Notes: generated by a model not told the origin, from the letters alone. A stretch of DNA of 64,000 bases from Chryseobacterium arachidis (GCF_900129245.1 NZ_FQUT01000004.1:124001-188000); one strand, 5' to 3'. Numbered from the stretch's first letter, positions 1-8,762 are shown. A program made the numbers and translations.

Positions 1-441
1 CACAGAATCGAAGTTTAGGTTATCAAAAACAGAACTTCCATTAGTATAAACTGTACGACTTTTTCTTACAGCGTCGAAAGCCTTTTTACCTATAGGAAGA
101 ACTTCAATCTCGTATTGAGAATTATTCTGAAACTGGATATTAAGCTCTTTTACAATGGAAGAGTTAAAAGCACCCGCCAAACCTCTGTTTGAAGTAACAG
201 CGATGAAAAGTACTCTTTTTACCTCTCTTTTTTGAGCGTAAACAGAAATCTGATCAGGATCTGAGCTAGAATTCACATTCTGGATAAGCTCCTGTAATTT
301 CTCAGAATAAGGTCTTAACATTACGATTGCATCCTGTGCTTTCTTTAGTTTCGCCGCGGAAACCATCTTCATAGCACGTGTAATTTGCATCGTAGATGAA
401 ATTGAACTAATTCTGCCTCGTATTTCTTTTAAGTTTGCCAT
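1..441 (-). CDS. atpG: F-type ATP synthase subunit gamma, N-terminal part (3' truncated by window edge)
   Basis: Central stalk subunit of the F1 motor. I read this from the sequence: an ATG on the minus strand at 439-441 opens a frame that continues to base 1 (147 codons) without a stop. The start MANLKEIRGRISSI and the following TMQITRAMKMVSAAKLKKA are the conserved N-terminal coiled-coil helix of gamma, and TSNRGLAGAFN is the conserved Rossmann-like segment. It is the last visible gene of the atpB-E-F-H-A-G operon, 75 nt after atpA. The gap holds a perfect inverted repeat. The C-terminal half lies outside the window. Confidence 0.95.
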   Translation of the reverse strand, partial: MANLKEIRGRISSISSTMQITRAMKMVSAAKLKKAQDAIVMLRPYSEKLQELIQNVNSSSDPDQISVYAQKREVKRVLFIAVTSNRGLAGAFNSSIVKELNIQFQNNSQYEIEVLPIGKKAFDAVRKSRTVYTNGSSVFDNLNFDSV

Positions 442-470
442 TAATTGTGGTTCAAGGTTTAAGGTCTTAA

Positions 471-506
471 GTTTAAGGTTTAAACATTAAATTTTAAACC
501 TTAAAC
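471..506. repeat. Inverted repeat between atpA and atpG
   Basis: A 13-bp perfect inverted repeat, GTTTAAGGTTTAA at 471-483 and its complement at 494-506, with a 10-nt loop. It is preceded by related direct repeats of AAGGTTTAA and AAGTTTAAG at 454-480. No T-run follows on the minus strand, so it does not look like an intrinsic terminator. In the transcript it would fold between the atpA stop and the atpG start. Confidence 0.7.
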
Positions 507-516
507 ATTGAATTTT

Positions 517-2094
517 TTAGTTATATTTAGAAGCTAAATCATTAGCCGCCTGCTTAAGAACGCTCGTAATAGAATCATCGATTTTCCCAGCTTTGATCGC
601 AGCCATTGTATCTGGGTGCTTAGATCTTAGGAACTCGATATATTCGTGTTGGAATTCTTTAATTTTTCTGATAGGAACGTTTCTCATTAAGTTTTCTGTT
701 CCGGCGTATACGATCGCTACCTGACTGTCTACAGGAAGTGGTGCATTTACCGGCTGCTTAAGGATTTCTACGTTTCTTTCTCCTTTAGAAATTACTGCCA
801 AAGTAGAAGCATCAAGGTCAGAACCGAATTTCGCGAACGCTTCTAATTCTTTGTATTGAGCCTGGTCTAATTTAAGAGTACCAGAAACTTTCTTCATTGA
901 TTTGATCTGAGCGTTACCTCCAACACGAGATACAGAAATACCTACGTTGATCGCCGGACGAACCCCTGAGTTGAATAGATCAGACTCCAAGAAGATCTGT
1001 CCGTCTGTAATAGAGATTACGTTTGTTGGAATATACGCAGAAACGTCACCCGCCTGAGTTTCGATAATTGGAAGTGCTGTTAATGAACCACCACCTTTCA
1101 CGATTGGTCTCAAAGACTCAGGTAAATCGTTCATTTGGCTAGCGATTTTGTCATCAGCGATAACTTTAGCCGCTCTTTCCAACAATCTTGAGTGAAGATA
1201 GAAAACGTCTCCAGGATAAGCCTCACGTCCCGGTGGCCTTCTCAATAGTAGAGAAAGCTCACGGTAAGCTACCGCTTGTTTAGATAAATCATCATAAACG
1301 ATCAAAGCCGGTCTACCAGTATCTCTGAAGAACTCACCGATAGATGCTCCCGCCATTGCAGAATATACCTGCATTGGAACCGGATCTGATGCGTTTGCTG
1401 CAACGATTACAGTGTATGCTAAAGCTCCTTTATCAGAAAGGGTTTTAACGATTTGTGCTACAGTAGAAGCTTTCTGACCGATCGCAACATATATACAATA
1501 TACTGGTTTACCAGCATCGTAGAATTCTTTTTGGTTGATGATCGTATCGATCGCAACAGTAGTTTTACCTGTCTGTCTGTCACCAATGATAAGCTCTCTC
1601 TGTCCTCTTCCTACAGGAATCATCGCGTCAATTGCAACGATACCAGACTGTAAAGGTTCAGTTACCGGCTGTCTGAAGATAACTCCGGGAGCTTTTCTTT
1701 CCAATGGCATTTCGTATAAATCCCCAGTAATAGGACCTTTACCATCGATAGGATTACCAAGAGTATCCACTACTCTTCCCAACATACCTTCTCCTACTTT
1801 AATAGAAGAGATTCTGTTTGTTCTTCTTACTGTATCTCCTTCTTTTACTAATTTACTTTCACCAAGTAAAGCAACACCTACGTTGTCTTCTTCAAGGTTT
1901 AGTACAATACCTTCTACATCACTAGAAAATTTCACCAACTCTCCGTATTGTACGTTTTCTAACCCGTATACACGAGCAATACCATCACCGATGGTTAAAA
2001 CTGTACCTACTTCCTCAACGTTGGATTGAGTATCGAAGTTGGCCAATTGCTGTTTTAAGATCGCAGATACTTCTGCCGGATTTATTTCTGCCAT
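517..2094 (-). CDS. atpA: F-type ATP synthase subunit alpha
   Basis: Non-catalytic nucleotide-binding subunit of the F1 hexamer at the inner face of the cytoplasmic membrane. The 525-residue length is normal for the family. The order is an N-terminal beta-barrel, a Walker A motif GDRQTGKT at residues 171-178, the [20 protein letters not shown] segment typical of alpha, and a helical C-terminus. The gene sits between atpH (25 nt upstream) and atpG, and so belongs to the operon read leftward from about 4670. The catalytic beta subunit gene atpD is not in this part of the operon; in Bacteroidota it is commonly encoded elsewhere with atpC. Confidence 0.98.
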   Translation of the reverse strand: MAEINPAEVSAILKQQLANFDTQSNVEEVGTVLTIGDGIARVYGLENVQYGELVKFSSDVEGIVLNLEEDNVGVALLGESKLVKEGDTVRRTNRISSIKVGEGMLGRVVDTLGNPIDGKGPITGDLYEMPLERKAPGVIFRQPVTEPLQSGIVAIDAMIPVGRGQRELIIGDRQTGKTTVAIDTIINQKEFYDAGKPVYCIYVAIGQKASTVAQIVKTLSDKGALAYTVIVAANASDPVPMQVYSAMAGASIGEFFRDTGRPALIVYDDLSKQAVAYRELSLLLRRPPGREAYPGDVFYLHSRLLERAAKVIADDKIASQMNDLPESLRPIVKGGGSLTALPIIETQAGDVSAYIPTNVISITDGQIFLESDLFNSGVRPAINVGISVSRVGGNAQIKSMKKVSGTLKLDQAQYKELEAFAKFGSDLDASTLAVISKGERNVEILKQPVNAPLPVDSQVAIVYAGTENLMRNVPIRKIKEFQHEYIEFLRSKHPDTMAAIKAGKIDDSITSVLKQAANDLASKYN

Positions 2095-2119
2095 TGTATG
2101 GTTGTTTTTCTTTTTTTAA

Positions 2120-2659
2120 TTAATTTAAGCTAAAATCTTTTTTAACCTGATTAAGTTTAGACTTCACAGAAGCATCTACTTGCTGGTCTCCCACTCTCAA
2201 AATGTATCCTCCTAAAATTTCAGGCTTTACATTCAGTTGTAAATCGAAGTTTGAGTTTGGATTAACAAGGTTGGTAGATCTTAAAATTTGATCCAGGTTT
2301 TCTTCAGAAAGCTGAGTCGCTGTTGTAAGAGTTACTCTCTGTACTCCATTGATATCTTCCACTTTATTGATGAACTCCTGAGCGATATTTTTCAATTGGC
2401 TTTCACGACCGTGCTTGATAACCAACGTGATCAAATTCTTTGAAGAACCTGATAAACCTTTGAAAATTTCGTTTGCTACTTCTACTTTCTTTTTAGAATC
2501 GATGTAAGGGGTCATGAAAAATTTGTTTAAATCCGCAGACTCTTTCATGATCTTTACTACATCTTTCATTTCAGAAAATACAGTAGCCGTTTGACCTGAC
2601 TCATTCGTGAAATCAAGTAAACCTTGTGCGTATCTTTTAGCTACTTTAGATGTAAGCAT
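2120..2659 (-). CDS. atpH: F-type ATP synthase subunit delta
   Basis: Peripheral stalk subunit joining F1 to the b-subunit dimer. The 179-residue length and the N-terminal LTSKVAKRYAQGLLDF are typical of the OSCP/delta family, as is the C-terminal ILGGYILRVGDQQVDASVKS signature. The start codon is only 2 nt after the atpF stop, so translation is probably coupled. Identification rests on both the motifs and the operon position between atpF and atpA. Confidence 0.96.
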   Translation of the reverse strand: MLTSKVAKRYAQGLLDFTNESGQTATVFSEMKDVVKIMKESADLNKFFMTPYIDSKKKVEVANEIFKGLSGSSKNLITLVIKHGRESQLKNIAQEFINKVEDINGVQRVTLTTATQLSEENLDQILRSTNLVNPNSNFDLQLNVKPEILGGYILRVGDQQVDASVKSKLNQVKKDFSLN

Positions 2660-2661
2660 TC

Positions 2662-3156
2662 TTAGTTAAGATTTGATTTGTTTAAATAATTCTGAACTAA
2701 TTCGTTTTGAGCTTCGCTGTTATCCAACTTCTGTTTTAAGATAGATTCTGCGATGTTCACAGATAAAGCACCAATCTGAGTTTTGATGTCTGCCATTGCA
2801 GCATTTTTTTCAGCAGTAATTGTTTGTTTGGCTGCTTCGATCATTTTGTCCCCTTCTACTTTAGCAACATCTTTAGCTTCACCCACGATTTTATCTCTAA
2901 TTTCTCTCGCTTCTTTAAGGATAGCATCTCTTTCGATTTTAGCCTCACGAATGATTCTTTCGTTATCTGCTTTTAGCACTTCCATCTCCTTTTTAGCCAA
3001 AATAGCTTGATTTAATGCATCCTGAATAGAAGTTTCTCTATCATTTACTGCATTTACAATTGGTTTCCAAGCGAATTTTGCAAGAAGAAATAATAGGATA
3101 ACAAATGTAAGAGTCATCCAAAACAAAAGTCCAATTCCAGGTTCTATAATTCCCAT
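2662..3156 (-). CDS. atpF: F-type ATP synthase subunit b
   Basis: Peripheral stalk subunit anchored in the membrane. The protein has 164 residues. One hydrophobic segment spans roughly residues 8-30 (LLFWMTLTFVILLFLLAKFAW), followed by a long charged alpha-helical stretch rich in Lys, Glu and Ala that should form the dimeric stalk. It lies between atpE and atpH in the standard order. The gap to atpE is about 100 nt, the largest in the Fo part of the operon. Nothing about the sequence is unusual for the family. Confidence 0.96.
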   Translation of the reverse strand: MGIIEPGIGLLFWMTLTFVILLFLLAKFAWKPIVNAVNDRETSIQDALNQAILAKKEMEVLKADNERIIREAKIERDAILKEAREIRDKIVGEAKDVAKVEGDKMIEAAKQTITAEKNAAMADIKTQIGALSVNIAESILKQKLDNSEAQNELVQNYLNKSNLN

Positions 3157-3257
3157 ATCTGTAGATTCTTTTTTAAGTGTTATTTTATGGATTGTTTTTA
3201 AAATTCTTAGCAGCAGCCAACCGCTTCACTGCTAAGAATGTTTTTTTTTGAGGATAA

Positions 3258-3476
3258 TTACTTGATGAAAGCACCAAAGATAATCGCGATAAGACCAGCA
3301 CCTTCGATAAGACCAGCAGCAATAAGCATTGCTCCTTGAATCTTACCAGCTTGCTCAGGCTGTCTAGCGATAGCGTCCATTGCATGACCTCCGATTTTTC
3401 CGATACCAAGACCTACTCCTAGTACTGCTAAACCGATACCTACGTAAATTAATCCTGCTCCAGTTGATAAATCCAT
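3258..3476 (-). CDS. atpE: F-type ATP synthase subunit c
   Basis: Proteolipid that forms the ion-translocating rotor ring. The 72 residues fold as a hairpin of two membrane helices joined by the polar loop ARQPEQAGK, which contacts gamma and epsilon. The ion-binding carboxylate is the Glu in the second helix (LIEGAGLIAIIFG). The first helix lacks the Gln, and the residues after the Glu are Gly-Ala, not Ser-Thr as in known sodium-binding rings. I therefore infer a proton-coupled enzyme. An overlapping frame covering 3185-3409 is a shadow of this gene. Confidence 0.96.
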   Translation of the reverse strand: MDLSTGAGLIYVGIGLAVLGVGLGIGKIGGHAMDAIARQPEQAGKIQGAMLIAAGLIEGAGLIAIIFGAFIK

Positions 3477-3518
3477 AATAAATAAATTATATTAGTTAAA
3501 AATTATTTTCTTTTTTAA

Positions 3519-4646
3519 TTAGTGAGCGTGCTCTTCATGACCATGCTCGTGCTCGTGTTCTGCAACTGCAATACCAATAAACAATGCTGATAATACAGTA
3601 AATATATATGCCTGCAATGCAGCAACTAATAATTCCAATACAGAAACAAATAATGCTAATGGTACAGATGCAAATCCTAAGAATGGAGATTTGAAAATGA
3701 AGATTAGTGAAATAATCGCCAGGATCATAATATGTCCTGCTGTAACGTTAGCGAAAAGTCGCATCATTAAAGCGAAAGGTTTTGTAAAGATTCCGATAAT
3801 CTCGATTGGAACCATGATAGGATACAATAAAATTGGAACTGGCGGCATAAAGATGTGTTTCCAATAATCTTTATTAGCACTGAATAATGTAATTAATAAT
3901 GTAATGATTGCTAAAACCGCAGTGATTGCAATGTTACCTGTAAGGTTTGCACCAAATGGGAAGAAAGGAATCAATCCGAATAGGTTATTAAACCAAATAA
4001 AGAAGAATGCTGTTAATAAATAAGGCATATATCTTTTATATTTTACAGATCCAATGTTTGGAATTGCTACTTCATCTCTAAGAAATACAATTACCGGCTC
4101 CAATAATTTACCAGCACCTTTTGGTAATTGAGATTTTTTATAGTTCCTTGCCATTCCTATGAAGATTACTGCCATAAAAATTACAGACAAAAACATTGAA
4201 GCTGCATTTTTAGTAATTGAAAAATCAAAGAACACTTCGTTTGATTTTTGCTTCCCACTAATTATAGCAAATAAAGTTGCTTTTTGAATCCCTTTAGTAG
4301 AAACCACCTGCCCTTCTTCTAAAGTATATCCATCATGCTCATGACCGTGAGCAATACTGCTTGATAGAAAAGTATGCACCCCTTCATTATCTTTAATAAT
4401 TATCGGTAGCGGAACAGAAACGTGATGCTCTTCGCCGTTCTCATCTTTTGTAGTCCATAAATGCCATTCGTTTGAATCACCAATGTGCTCCATGATCATC
4501 TTGGTCGCATTGAAGCTCTCCCCGGCTTCTTTGTTCTCTACTTTTTCAGCTGACTTTTCACCTTCAGATTCGTGTTGTGCATTAGCGAAACCACTAATAA
4601 ATACAAATAAAAATGCGAAAAATAATGAAGAAATTTTTCTGTTCAT
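3519..4646 (-). CDS. atpB: F-type ATP synthase subunit a, long form with signal peptide and His-rich tail
   Basis: Stator channel of Fo. The 375 residues are about 100 more than the E. coli protein. The extension begins with a signal peptide (MNRKISSLFFAFLFVFISGF, then ANAQ) and a hydrophilic domain of about 130 residues that should face the periplasm before the membrane helices start. The essential Arg is in FALMMRLFANVTAGH. The C-terminus is very rich in His and Glu (AEHEHEHGHEEHAH). Long exported N-termini are usual for AtpB in Bacteroidota; I have no assigned role for the tail. It is the first gene of the operon, with a -7 element just upstream at 4667-4674. Confidence 0.95.
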   Translation of the reverse strand: MNRKISSLFFAFLFVFISGFANAQHESEGEKSAEKVENKEAGESFNATKMIMEHIGDSNEWHLWTTKDENGEEHHVSVPLPIIIKDNEGVHTFLSSSIAHGHEHDGYTLEEGQVVSTKGIQKATLFAIISGKQKSNEVFFDFSITKNAASMFLSVIFMAVIFIGMARNYKKSQLPKGAGKLLEPVIVFLRDEVAIPNIGSVKYKRYMPYLLTAFFFIWFNNLFGLIPFFPFGANLTGNIAITAVLAIITLLITLFSANKDYWKHIFMPPVPILLYPIMVPIEIIGIFTKPFALMMRLFANVTAGHIMILAIISLIFIFKSPFLGFASVPLALFVSVLELLVAALQAYIFTVLSALFIGIAVAEHEHEHGHEEHAH

Positions 4647-4666
4647 ATCTCTTTTTTAATCGTGTG

Positions 4667-4674
4667 CAAATATA
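4667..4674 (-). promoter_or_regulatory. Predicted -7 element for the atpBEFHAG operon
   Basis: TATATTTG on the minus strand matches the Bacteroidota consensus TAnnTTTG and ends 20 nt before the atpB start. I see no clear TTTG at -33. Confidence 0.6.
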
Positions 4675-4728
4675 TCGATTTTATTAAACTTTACCAATAT
4701 TAAAAATTGATTTTTATCATCAAAAAAA

Positions 4729-4998
4729 TTAAGATTTGTTAATGAGTTTTATTATAAATGTATATATAAGAAGTGATGCGACTATAAAGCATATCACTAC
4801 AAAGAGAAAGTTTTCTTTCGTTTTATCAATAATCATTAAAGAAATTACAAGCCAAACAATATCCTTAGATATATTTACTATCAAAAACTTCATTCCGGCA
4901 TCTTCTTTATCATAAATATTCCTTTTAAATATTATATATACAATAATATTGAAGATTAAAATCAATAGTACGATAATTAAACAATCCATAAAATTCAT
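4729..4998 (-). CDS. Small membrane protein upstream of atpB (AtpI position)
   Basis: A protein of 89 residues with three hydrophobic stretches, at about residues 5-23, 45-59 and 64-83, and little else. I do not recognise a family from sequence. It sits directly upstream of atpB, where Bacteroidota usually carry small AtpI/AtpZ-like membrane proteins, so an accessory role in Fo assembly is a positional guess only. A -7 element TATTTTTG lies at 5003-5010, just 4 nt before the ATG. That implies either a leaderless mRNA or use of the second ATG at 4987-4989. No AtpZ gene is visible on the other side, because ffh follows divergently. Confidence 0.75.
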   Translation of the reverse strand: MNFMDCLIIVLLILIFNIIVYIIFKRNIYDKEDAGMKFLIVNISKDIVWLVISLMIIDKTKENFLFVVICFIVASLLIYTFIIKLINKS

Positions 4999-5002
4999 TT
5001 TG

Positions 5003-5010
5003 CAAAAATA
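5003..5010 (-). promoter_or_regulatory. Predicted -7 element abutting the start of the 89-aa membrane protein
   Basis: TATTTTTG on the minus strand, 4 nt from the ATG at 4998. Transcription would begin at or next to the start codon. Confidence 0.55.
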
Positions 5011-5073
5011 GAATTATAATTTTTATACAAAAGAAATCTCCATACCTTATATATAATATATACTAAAATTCCT

Positions 5074-5081
5074 TATTTTTG
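5074..5081 (+). promoter_or_regulatory. Predicted -7 element for ffh
   Basis: TATTTTTG matches TAnnTTTG and lies 23 nt upstream of the ffh start. Confidence 0.6.
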
Positions 5082-5104
5082 CAAACCTATAATTTACAAT
5101 ACAT

Positions 5105-6466
5105 ATGTTTAATAGTTTACAGGATAAATTAGACAAAGCGCTTCATAATATCTCCGGAAGAGGAAAAATTACGGAAATCAATGTCGCGGAAACCGTAAAA
5201 GAGATTCGTAGAGCATTGGTGGATGCCGATGTTAATTATAAAGTTGCAAAAGATCTTACTAAAAGAGTTCAGGATAAAGCTTTAGGGCAGGATGTGCTTA
5301 CATCGCTTACACCGGGGCAGCTGATGACAAAAATCGTTCACGACGAATTGGTAGATCTGATGGGAGGTTCTCAGGAGGGAATCAACCTTTCAGGAAAACC
5401 TTCAGTGATTCTTATTGCAGGTCTTCAGGGTTCTGGTAAAACAACTTTCTCTGGAAAATTAGCGAATTATTTAAAGACAAAAAGAAATAAAAAACCTCTT
5501 TTGGTAGCCTGTGATGTATACCGTCCGGCTGCGATCGACCAGTTGAAGGTTTTAGGCGGACAGATTGGGGTTCCTGTTTTTACGGAAGAAGGTTCTATGG
5601 ATCCTTCAAGCATCTCTCAAAACGCGATTAGTTTTGCCAAATCTAATGGTCACGATGTTGTAATCGTCGATACAGCAGGTCGTTTGGCGATTGATGAGCA
5701 GATGATGAAGGAAATTAAAACTGTTCATTCTACGATTACACCAAACGAAACTTTGTTCGTTGTTGACTCAATGACAGGTCAGGATGCTGTGAATACGGCA
5801 AAAGCATTCAACGATACTTTGAATTTTGACGGGGTTGTTTTAACGAAATTAGATGGCGATACCCGTGGTGGAGCCGCGTTGACGATCCGTTCCGTGGTTG
5901 AAAAACCAATCAAATTCATTTCTACTGGCGAGAAAATGGAAGCTTTAGACCTTTTCTACCCTGAAAGAATGGCGGACAGAATCTTGGGAATGGGAGACGT
6001 TGTTTCCCTAGTAGAAAGAGCTCAGGAGCAGTTTGATGAAGAGGAAGCAAAAAAACTTCATAAGAAAATTGCTAAAAACGAATTTGGTTTTGATGATTTC
6101 TTAAAGCAAATTAATCAAATCAAAAAAATGGGTAACATGAAGGATTTGATGGGGATGATTCCAGGAGTTGGAAAGGCGATTAAAGATGTGGAAATCAGCG
6201 ATGATGCCTTCAAACACATCGAAGCGATCATCTACTCTATGACACCTGAAGAAAGAAGAAGACCTTCTATTATTAATACTCAGAGAAAAAACAGAATTGC
6301 GAGAGGTGCAGGCAGAAAAATTGAGGATGTAAACCAATTGATGAAGCAATTTGACCAAATGGGGAAAATGATGAAGATGATGCAGGGTCCACAAGGAAAG
6401 CAAATGATGCAGATGATGAGCAAAATGCCAAATATGCCGGGAATGGGCGGAATGTTTGGAAAATAA
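5105..6466 (+). CDS. ffh: Signal recognition particle protein Ffh
   Basis: GTPase that, with SRP RNA, delivers nascent inner-membrane proteins to FtsY. The 453 residues show the complete family layout: an N-terminal four-helix domain, a G domain with P-loop GLQGSGKTT at residues 106-114, DTAGRL and TKLDGDTRGGA, then a methionine-rich M domain. The C-terminus is extremely Met-rich (MMKMMQGPQGKQMMQMM), as expected for signal-peptide binding. It is a single-gene unit, with a promoter element at 5074 and an intrinsic terminator at 6495. The SRP RNA gene is not visible nearby. Confidence 0.98.
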   Translation: MFNSLQDKLDKALHNISGRGKITEINVAETVKEIRRALVDADVNYKVAKDLTKRVQDKALGQDVLTSLTPGQLMTKIVHDELVDLMGGSQEGINLSGKPSVILIAGLQGSGKTTFSGKLANYLKTKRNKKPLLVACDVYRPAAIDQLKVLGGQIGVPVFTEEGSMDPSSISQNAISFAKSNGHDVVIVDTAGRLAIDEQMMKEIKTVHSTITPNETLFVVDSMTGQDAVNTAKAFNDTLNFDGVVLTKLDGDTRGGAALTIRSVVEKPIKFISTGEKMEALDLFYPERMADRILGMGDVVSLVERAQEQFDEEEAKKLHKKIAKNEFGFDDFLKQINQIKKMGNMKDLMGMIPGVGKAIKDVEISDDAFKHIEAIIYSMTPEERRRPSIINTQRKNRIARGAGRKIEDVNQLMKQFDQMGKMMKMMQGPQGKQMMQMMSKMPNMPGMGGMFGK

Positions 6467-6494
6467 TTTAGCTTACATTTCATTTAAAATATAA

Positions 6495-6530
6495 AATCCG
6501 ACTCAGTTTTGAGTCGGATTCTTTGTTTTT
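6495..6530 (+). terminator. Intrinsic terminator after ffh
   Basis: A 10-bp perfect stem, AATCCGACTC (6495-6504) with GAGTCGGATT (6511-6520), a 6-nt loop, then a T-rich tract. Confidence 0.85.
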
Positions 6531-6548
6531 ATCTTTAAAATAAATGGA

Positions 6549-7175
6549 TTATTTATCAGATTTTTGAGCTTTAGCTTTGATGAAATAAGAGAAGCCTACG
6601 TTTACGCCAAAAGTGTTAACATTGTTTTTGAACTCAGTTCCTAAATAAGTTTCTTTGTTAGAAAACTGATCGAAAGATACTCCTAAGTTAATACCTAAAG
6701 ACTGAGTAGCCATATAAGTTACACCTCCTTTTACTTTCCAAGCTAAACCATCAGCAGTATACTCGTCTGAACCACCTCCAGCATAAGTTTCTTTTGTCTT
6801 GTTAGATGCATAACCAATACCAGCACCTAAGAAAGGAACCAATTTGCTGCTGTTTGCAAAATAGTAAGTAGCAGTCGGCATTACAGAGAAATTAGAGATT
6901 GTAGCCTTATCACCATCTTCTTTTGTTGTAATACTTGCAAAATTCAAATCGATACCTACGGCTAATTTGTCAATTACAAAATATCCCACAGATGGGGTAA
7001 CAGAAAACGAGCTCACTTTAGGTCCGTCAAAAGATTCACCATCAACTTTAGTCTTAGTGTTAATACTGTTGAATCCAAAACCTGTGTTTCCACTGATTAC
7101 CCAGTCACCTTTAGTCATTTGAGCATTTGATAAACCGAAAAGTGCAACTGCACCTGCCAATAATAATTTTTTCAT
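6549..7175 (-). CDS. Outer-membrane beta-barrel protein, OmpX/OmpW-like size
   Basis: Exported protein of 208 residues. The signal peptide MKKLLLAGAVALFGLSNAQ is followed by alternating hydrophobic and polar segments with frequent aromatic girdle residues, ending in a strand just before a short charged tail (KAKAQKSDK). This pattern fits an eight-stranded outer-membrane barrel of the OMP beta-barrel (OMP_b-brl) type. Its ligand cannot be told from sequence. Its signal-peptide region shares 31 identical nucleotides with the next gene upstream, so the two are probably tandem duplicates. It lies convergent with ffh. Confidence 0.85.
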   Translation of the reverse strand: MKKLLLAGAVALFGLSNAQMTKGDWVISGNTGFGFNSINTKTKVDGESFDGPKVSSFSVTPSVGYFVIDKLAVGIDLNFASITTKEDGDKATISNFSVMPTATYYFANSSKLVPFLGAGIGYASNKTKETYAGGGSDEYTADGLAWKVKGGVTYMATQSLGINLGVSFDQFSNKETYLGTEFKNNVNTFGVNVGFSYFIKAKAQKSDK

Positions 7176-7220
7176 AGTTATTTATTTAAAATTAAAAAAA
7201 TAGTTTTTATAAGTAGAAAA

Positions 7221-7242
7221 AGCCCTAAGTAAACTTAGGACT
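7221..7242 (-). terminator. Intrinsic terminator after the 7269-7925 barrel gene
   Basis: CCTAAGT (7224-7230) pairs with ACTTAGG (7233-7239), with additional outer pairs. A T-rich tract follows on the minus strand. Confidence 0.65.
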
Positions 7243-7268
7243 TTATTTTAATAGATATGCTTTGTTTA

Positions 7269-7925
7269 TTATTTTGCAAAAACATATTTAACTCCAAAAG
7301 TTACTGAAGATAAATTTAAACCAAATGTATAGTTGTTTGTAGCATCACCATCTTTTGGTTTGTAGTTGTTATAACCGAATTCACCGATAGTAGCTTCGAT
7401 AGACCAGTTTTTGTTTAAGAAATAATCTAAACCTGGCTTCACAGTTACACCAACCTGAGTGTATTTAGCTTCTGTAGAAGTTGAAGCTATACTAGTTGTA
7501 GAACCTGTAGTAGTTACAGTAGTGTTTTCAACCTCAGTTTTTCCAAACTGCATTGGCACTGCTAATTGACCGAAGATATATAATTTATCTCCTAAAGTCC
7601 AGTATTTTCTTACGAAAGGAGCAACTACGAAAGCTGGTTCCTTAACTTCGTTTGTAGTAACGATTGTTGCACCTCCAAATTGAGTTGTAGCAATGTTAGT
7701 CTCTTTTTGAGTCTGGTATCCAACTCCTACACCTACTGCTAAGTTAGTTCCTACAAAATAACCAACTGTTGGCAATACATTGAAGTTTTCTACTTTATTG
7801 TTACCGTTGTTAGTTTCTTGTTGAGAATATCCTACTGAACCAGATAAATAAGCTGTTCCTTTAGCGATTTGAGCATTTGATAAACCGAAAAGTGCAATAG
7901 CACCAGCTAATAATACTTTTTTCAT
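7269..7925 (-). CDS. Outer-membrane beta-barrel protein (paralogue of its neighbour)
   Basis: Exported protein of 218 residues with signal peptide MKKVLLAGAIALFGLSNAQ, nearly identical to that of the neighbouring barrel gene. The mature part alternates beta strands with Thr/Ser/Asn-rich loops (TTVTTTGSTTSIASTSTEAK), and the last strand ends in an aromatic-containing segment (FGVKYVFAK) as for outer-membrane insertion. A -7 element lies at 7955-7962 and a terminator at 7221-7242, so it is its own transcription unit. Function unknown. Confidence 0.85.
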   Translation of the reverse strand: MKKVLLAGAIALFGLSNAQIAKGTAYLSGSVGYSQQETNNGNNKVENFNVLPTVGYFVGTNLAVGVGVGYQTQKETNIATTQFGGATIVTTNEVKEPAFVVAPFVRKYWTLGDKLYIFGQLAVPMQFGKTEVENTTVTTTGSTTSIASTSTEAKYTQVGVTVKPGLDYFLNKNWSIEATIGEFGYNNYKPKDGDATNNYTFGLNLSSVTFGVKYVFAK

Positions 7926-7954
7926 TTTTTTAAAATTTTAATACTTTCTGACGA

Positions 7955-7962
7955 CAAATTTA
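7955..7962 (-). promoter_or_regulatory. Predicted -7 element for barrel gene 7269-7925
   Basis: TAAATTTG on the minus strand, 29 nt upstream of the start codon. Confidence 0.55.
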
Positions 7963-8088
7963 CAGAGGCATCCGCTAAGATTAAAATTTGTTAACGTGAT
8001 TAATATCATTAGAAAAAACTACCATTTTTCAGTAATAAAACGTACTAAACATACAGTTTTGACTTTTTCACAATATTTTGAATAAAAA

Positions 8089-8112
8089 AACTCCAATTTT
8101 ACAATTGGAGTT
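8089..8112 (-). terminator. Intrinsic terminator after the 8138-8647 barrel gene
   Basis: A 10-bp perfect stem, AACTCCAATT (8089-8098) with AATTGGAGTT (8103-8112), and a 4-nt loop. A run of T follows on the minus strand. Confidence 0.8.
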
Positions 8113-8137
8113 TAATATAATTGATTTAAAGAAAATA

Positions 8138-8647
8138 TTAATTAAGGAAGAAATTAGCACCGAAGTTAACAGCACCAAAATTAAATCTGTCTCGATAATC
8201 CCAATAAGGACCTCTATCCCTATATTTGCTACTAATATTCTGGAACCCAAGATATAGTTCAGCTTTTTTCATCTGGTAACCGACTCTTGGTGCTACATAC
8301 AAACCACTGTTGATATAATCTCTGGTAGAAATAGCAGCTCCTAAATCCAATCCTACAAAAAGCGGGATTTTGTTGAATTTGTATTTACCTGATGCCGCTA
8401 CCGGTACGAAACCAAAATCCTCGAAACGGTCTTTACCAAAAAAATGAGAATATCCTGTAGTAACCCCGATATCCAAGCCTTTGGTAATATTCCACATGTA
8501 AGCAGCATCAATGCCTAACGTTACGCTTGCTGCATCGGCAGCGTCCCCAAGCGGAGCGCCCACATGAGCTCCCAATCTAAAGCCTTCCTGCGCCTGCGCA
8601 AGACCACCTAAAAGTGCAAAAGCACCTAATAATAACAGTTTTTTCAT
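8138..8647 (-). CDS. Small outer-membrane beta-barrel protein
   Basis: Exported protein of 169 residues. The signal peptide MKKLLLLGAFALLGGLAQAQ is followed by a barrel-like sequence with regularly spaced Gly and aromatic residues, ending in NFGANFFLN, a typical C-terminal outer-membrane strand. It is the smallest of the four barrel genes in this block and differs from the other three in sequence. It has its own terminator at 8089-8112. I see no clean -7 element upstream; a near match with one extra spacer base lies near 8692. Function unknown. Confidence 0.82.
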   Translation of the reverse strand: MKKLLLLGAFALLGGLAQAQEGFRLGAHVGAPLGDAADAASVTLGIDAAYMWNITKGLDIGVTTGYSHFFGKDRFEDFGFVPVAASGKYKFNKIPLFVGLDLGAAISTRDYINSGLYVAPRVGYQMKKAELYLGFQNISSKYRDRGPYWDYRDRFNFGAVNFGANFFLN

Positions 8648-8714
8648 TTTAATAAGTTTAATATAAGAATATGAAATTCTCTAAAGTAATGTGCCAAATT
8701 GTAACACACGAAAA

Positions 8715-8739
8715 AAGCGATACAAATTCTGTACCGCTT
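8715..8739 (-). terminator. Intrinsic terminator after the 8763-9434 gene
   Basis: A 9-bp stem (8715-8723 with 8731-8739) that includes one G-U pair on the minus strand, then a run of T. Confidence 0.75.
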
Positions 8740-8762
8740 TACTTTTTTATGAGAAATAATTC

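Noticed and set aside
1535..2029. A 164-codon open frame on the + strand inside atpA
   Set aside because: It lies fully opposite a well conserved gene, has no promoter or family likeness, and its Ser/Thr/Pro/Leu-rich composition is what the reverse of atpA would give.
3185..3409. A 74-codon frame overlapping atpE on the same strand
   Set aside because: It is out of frame with subunit c, whose sequence is unmistakable.
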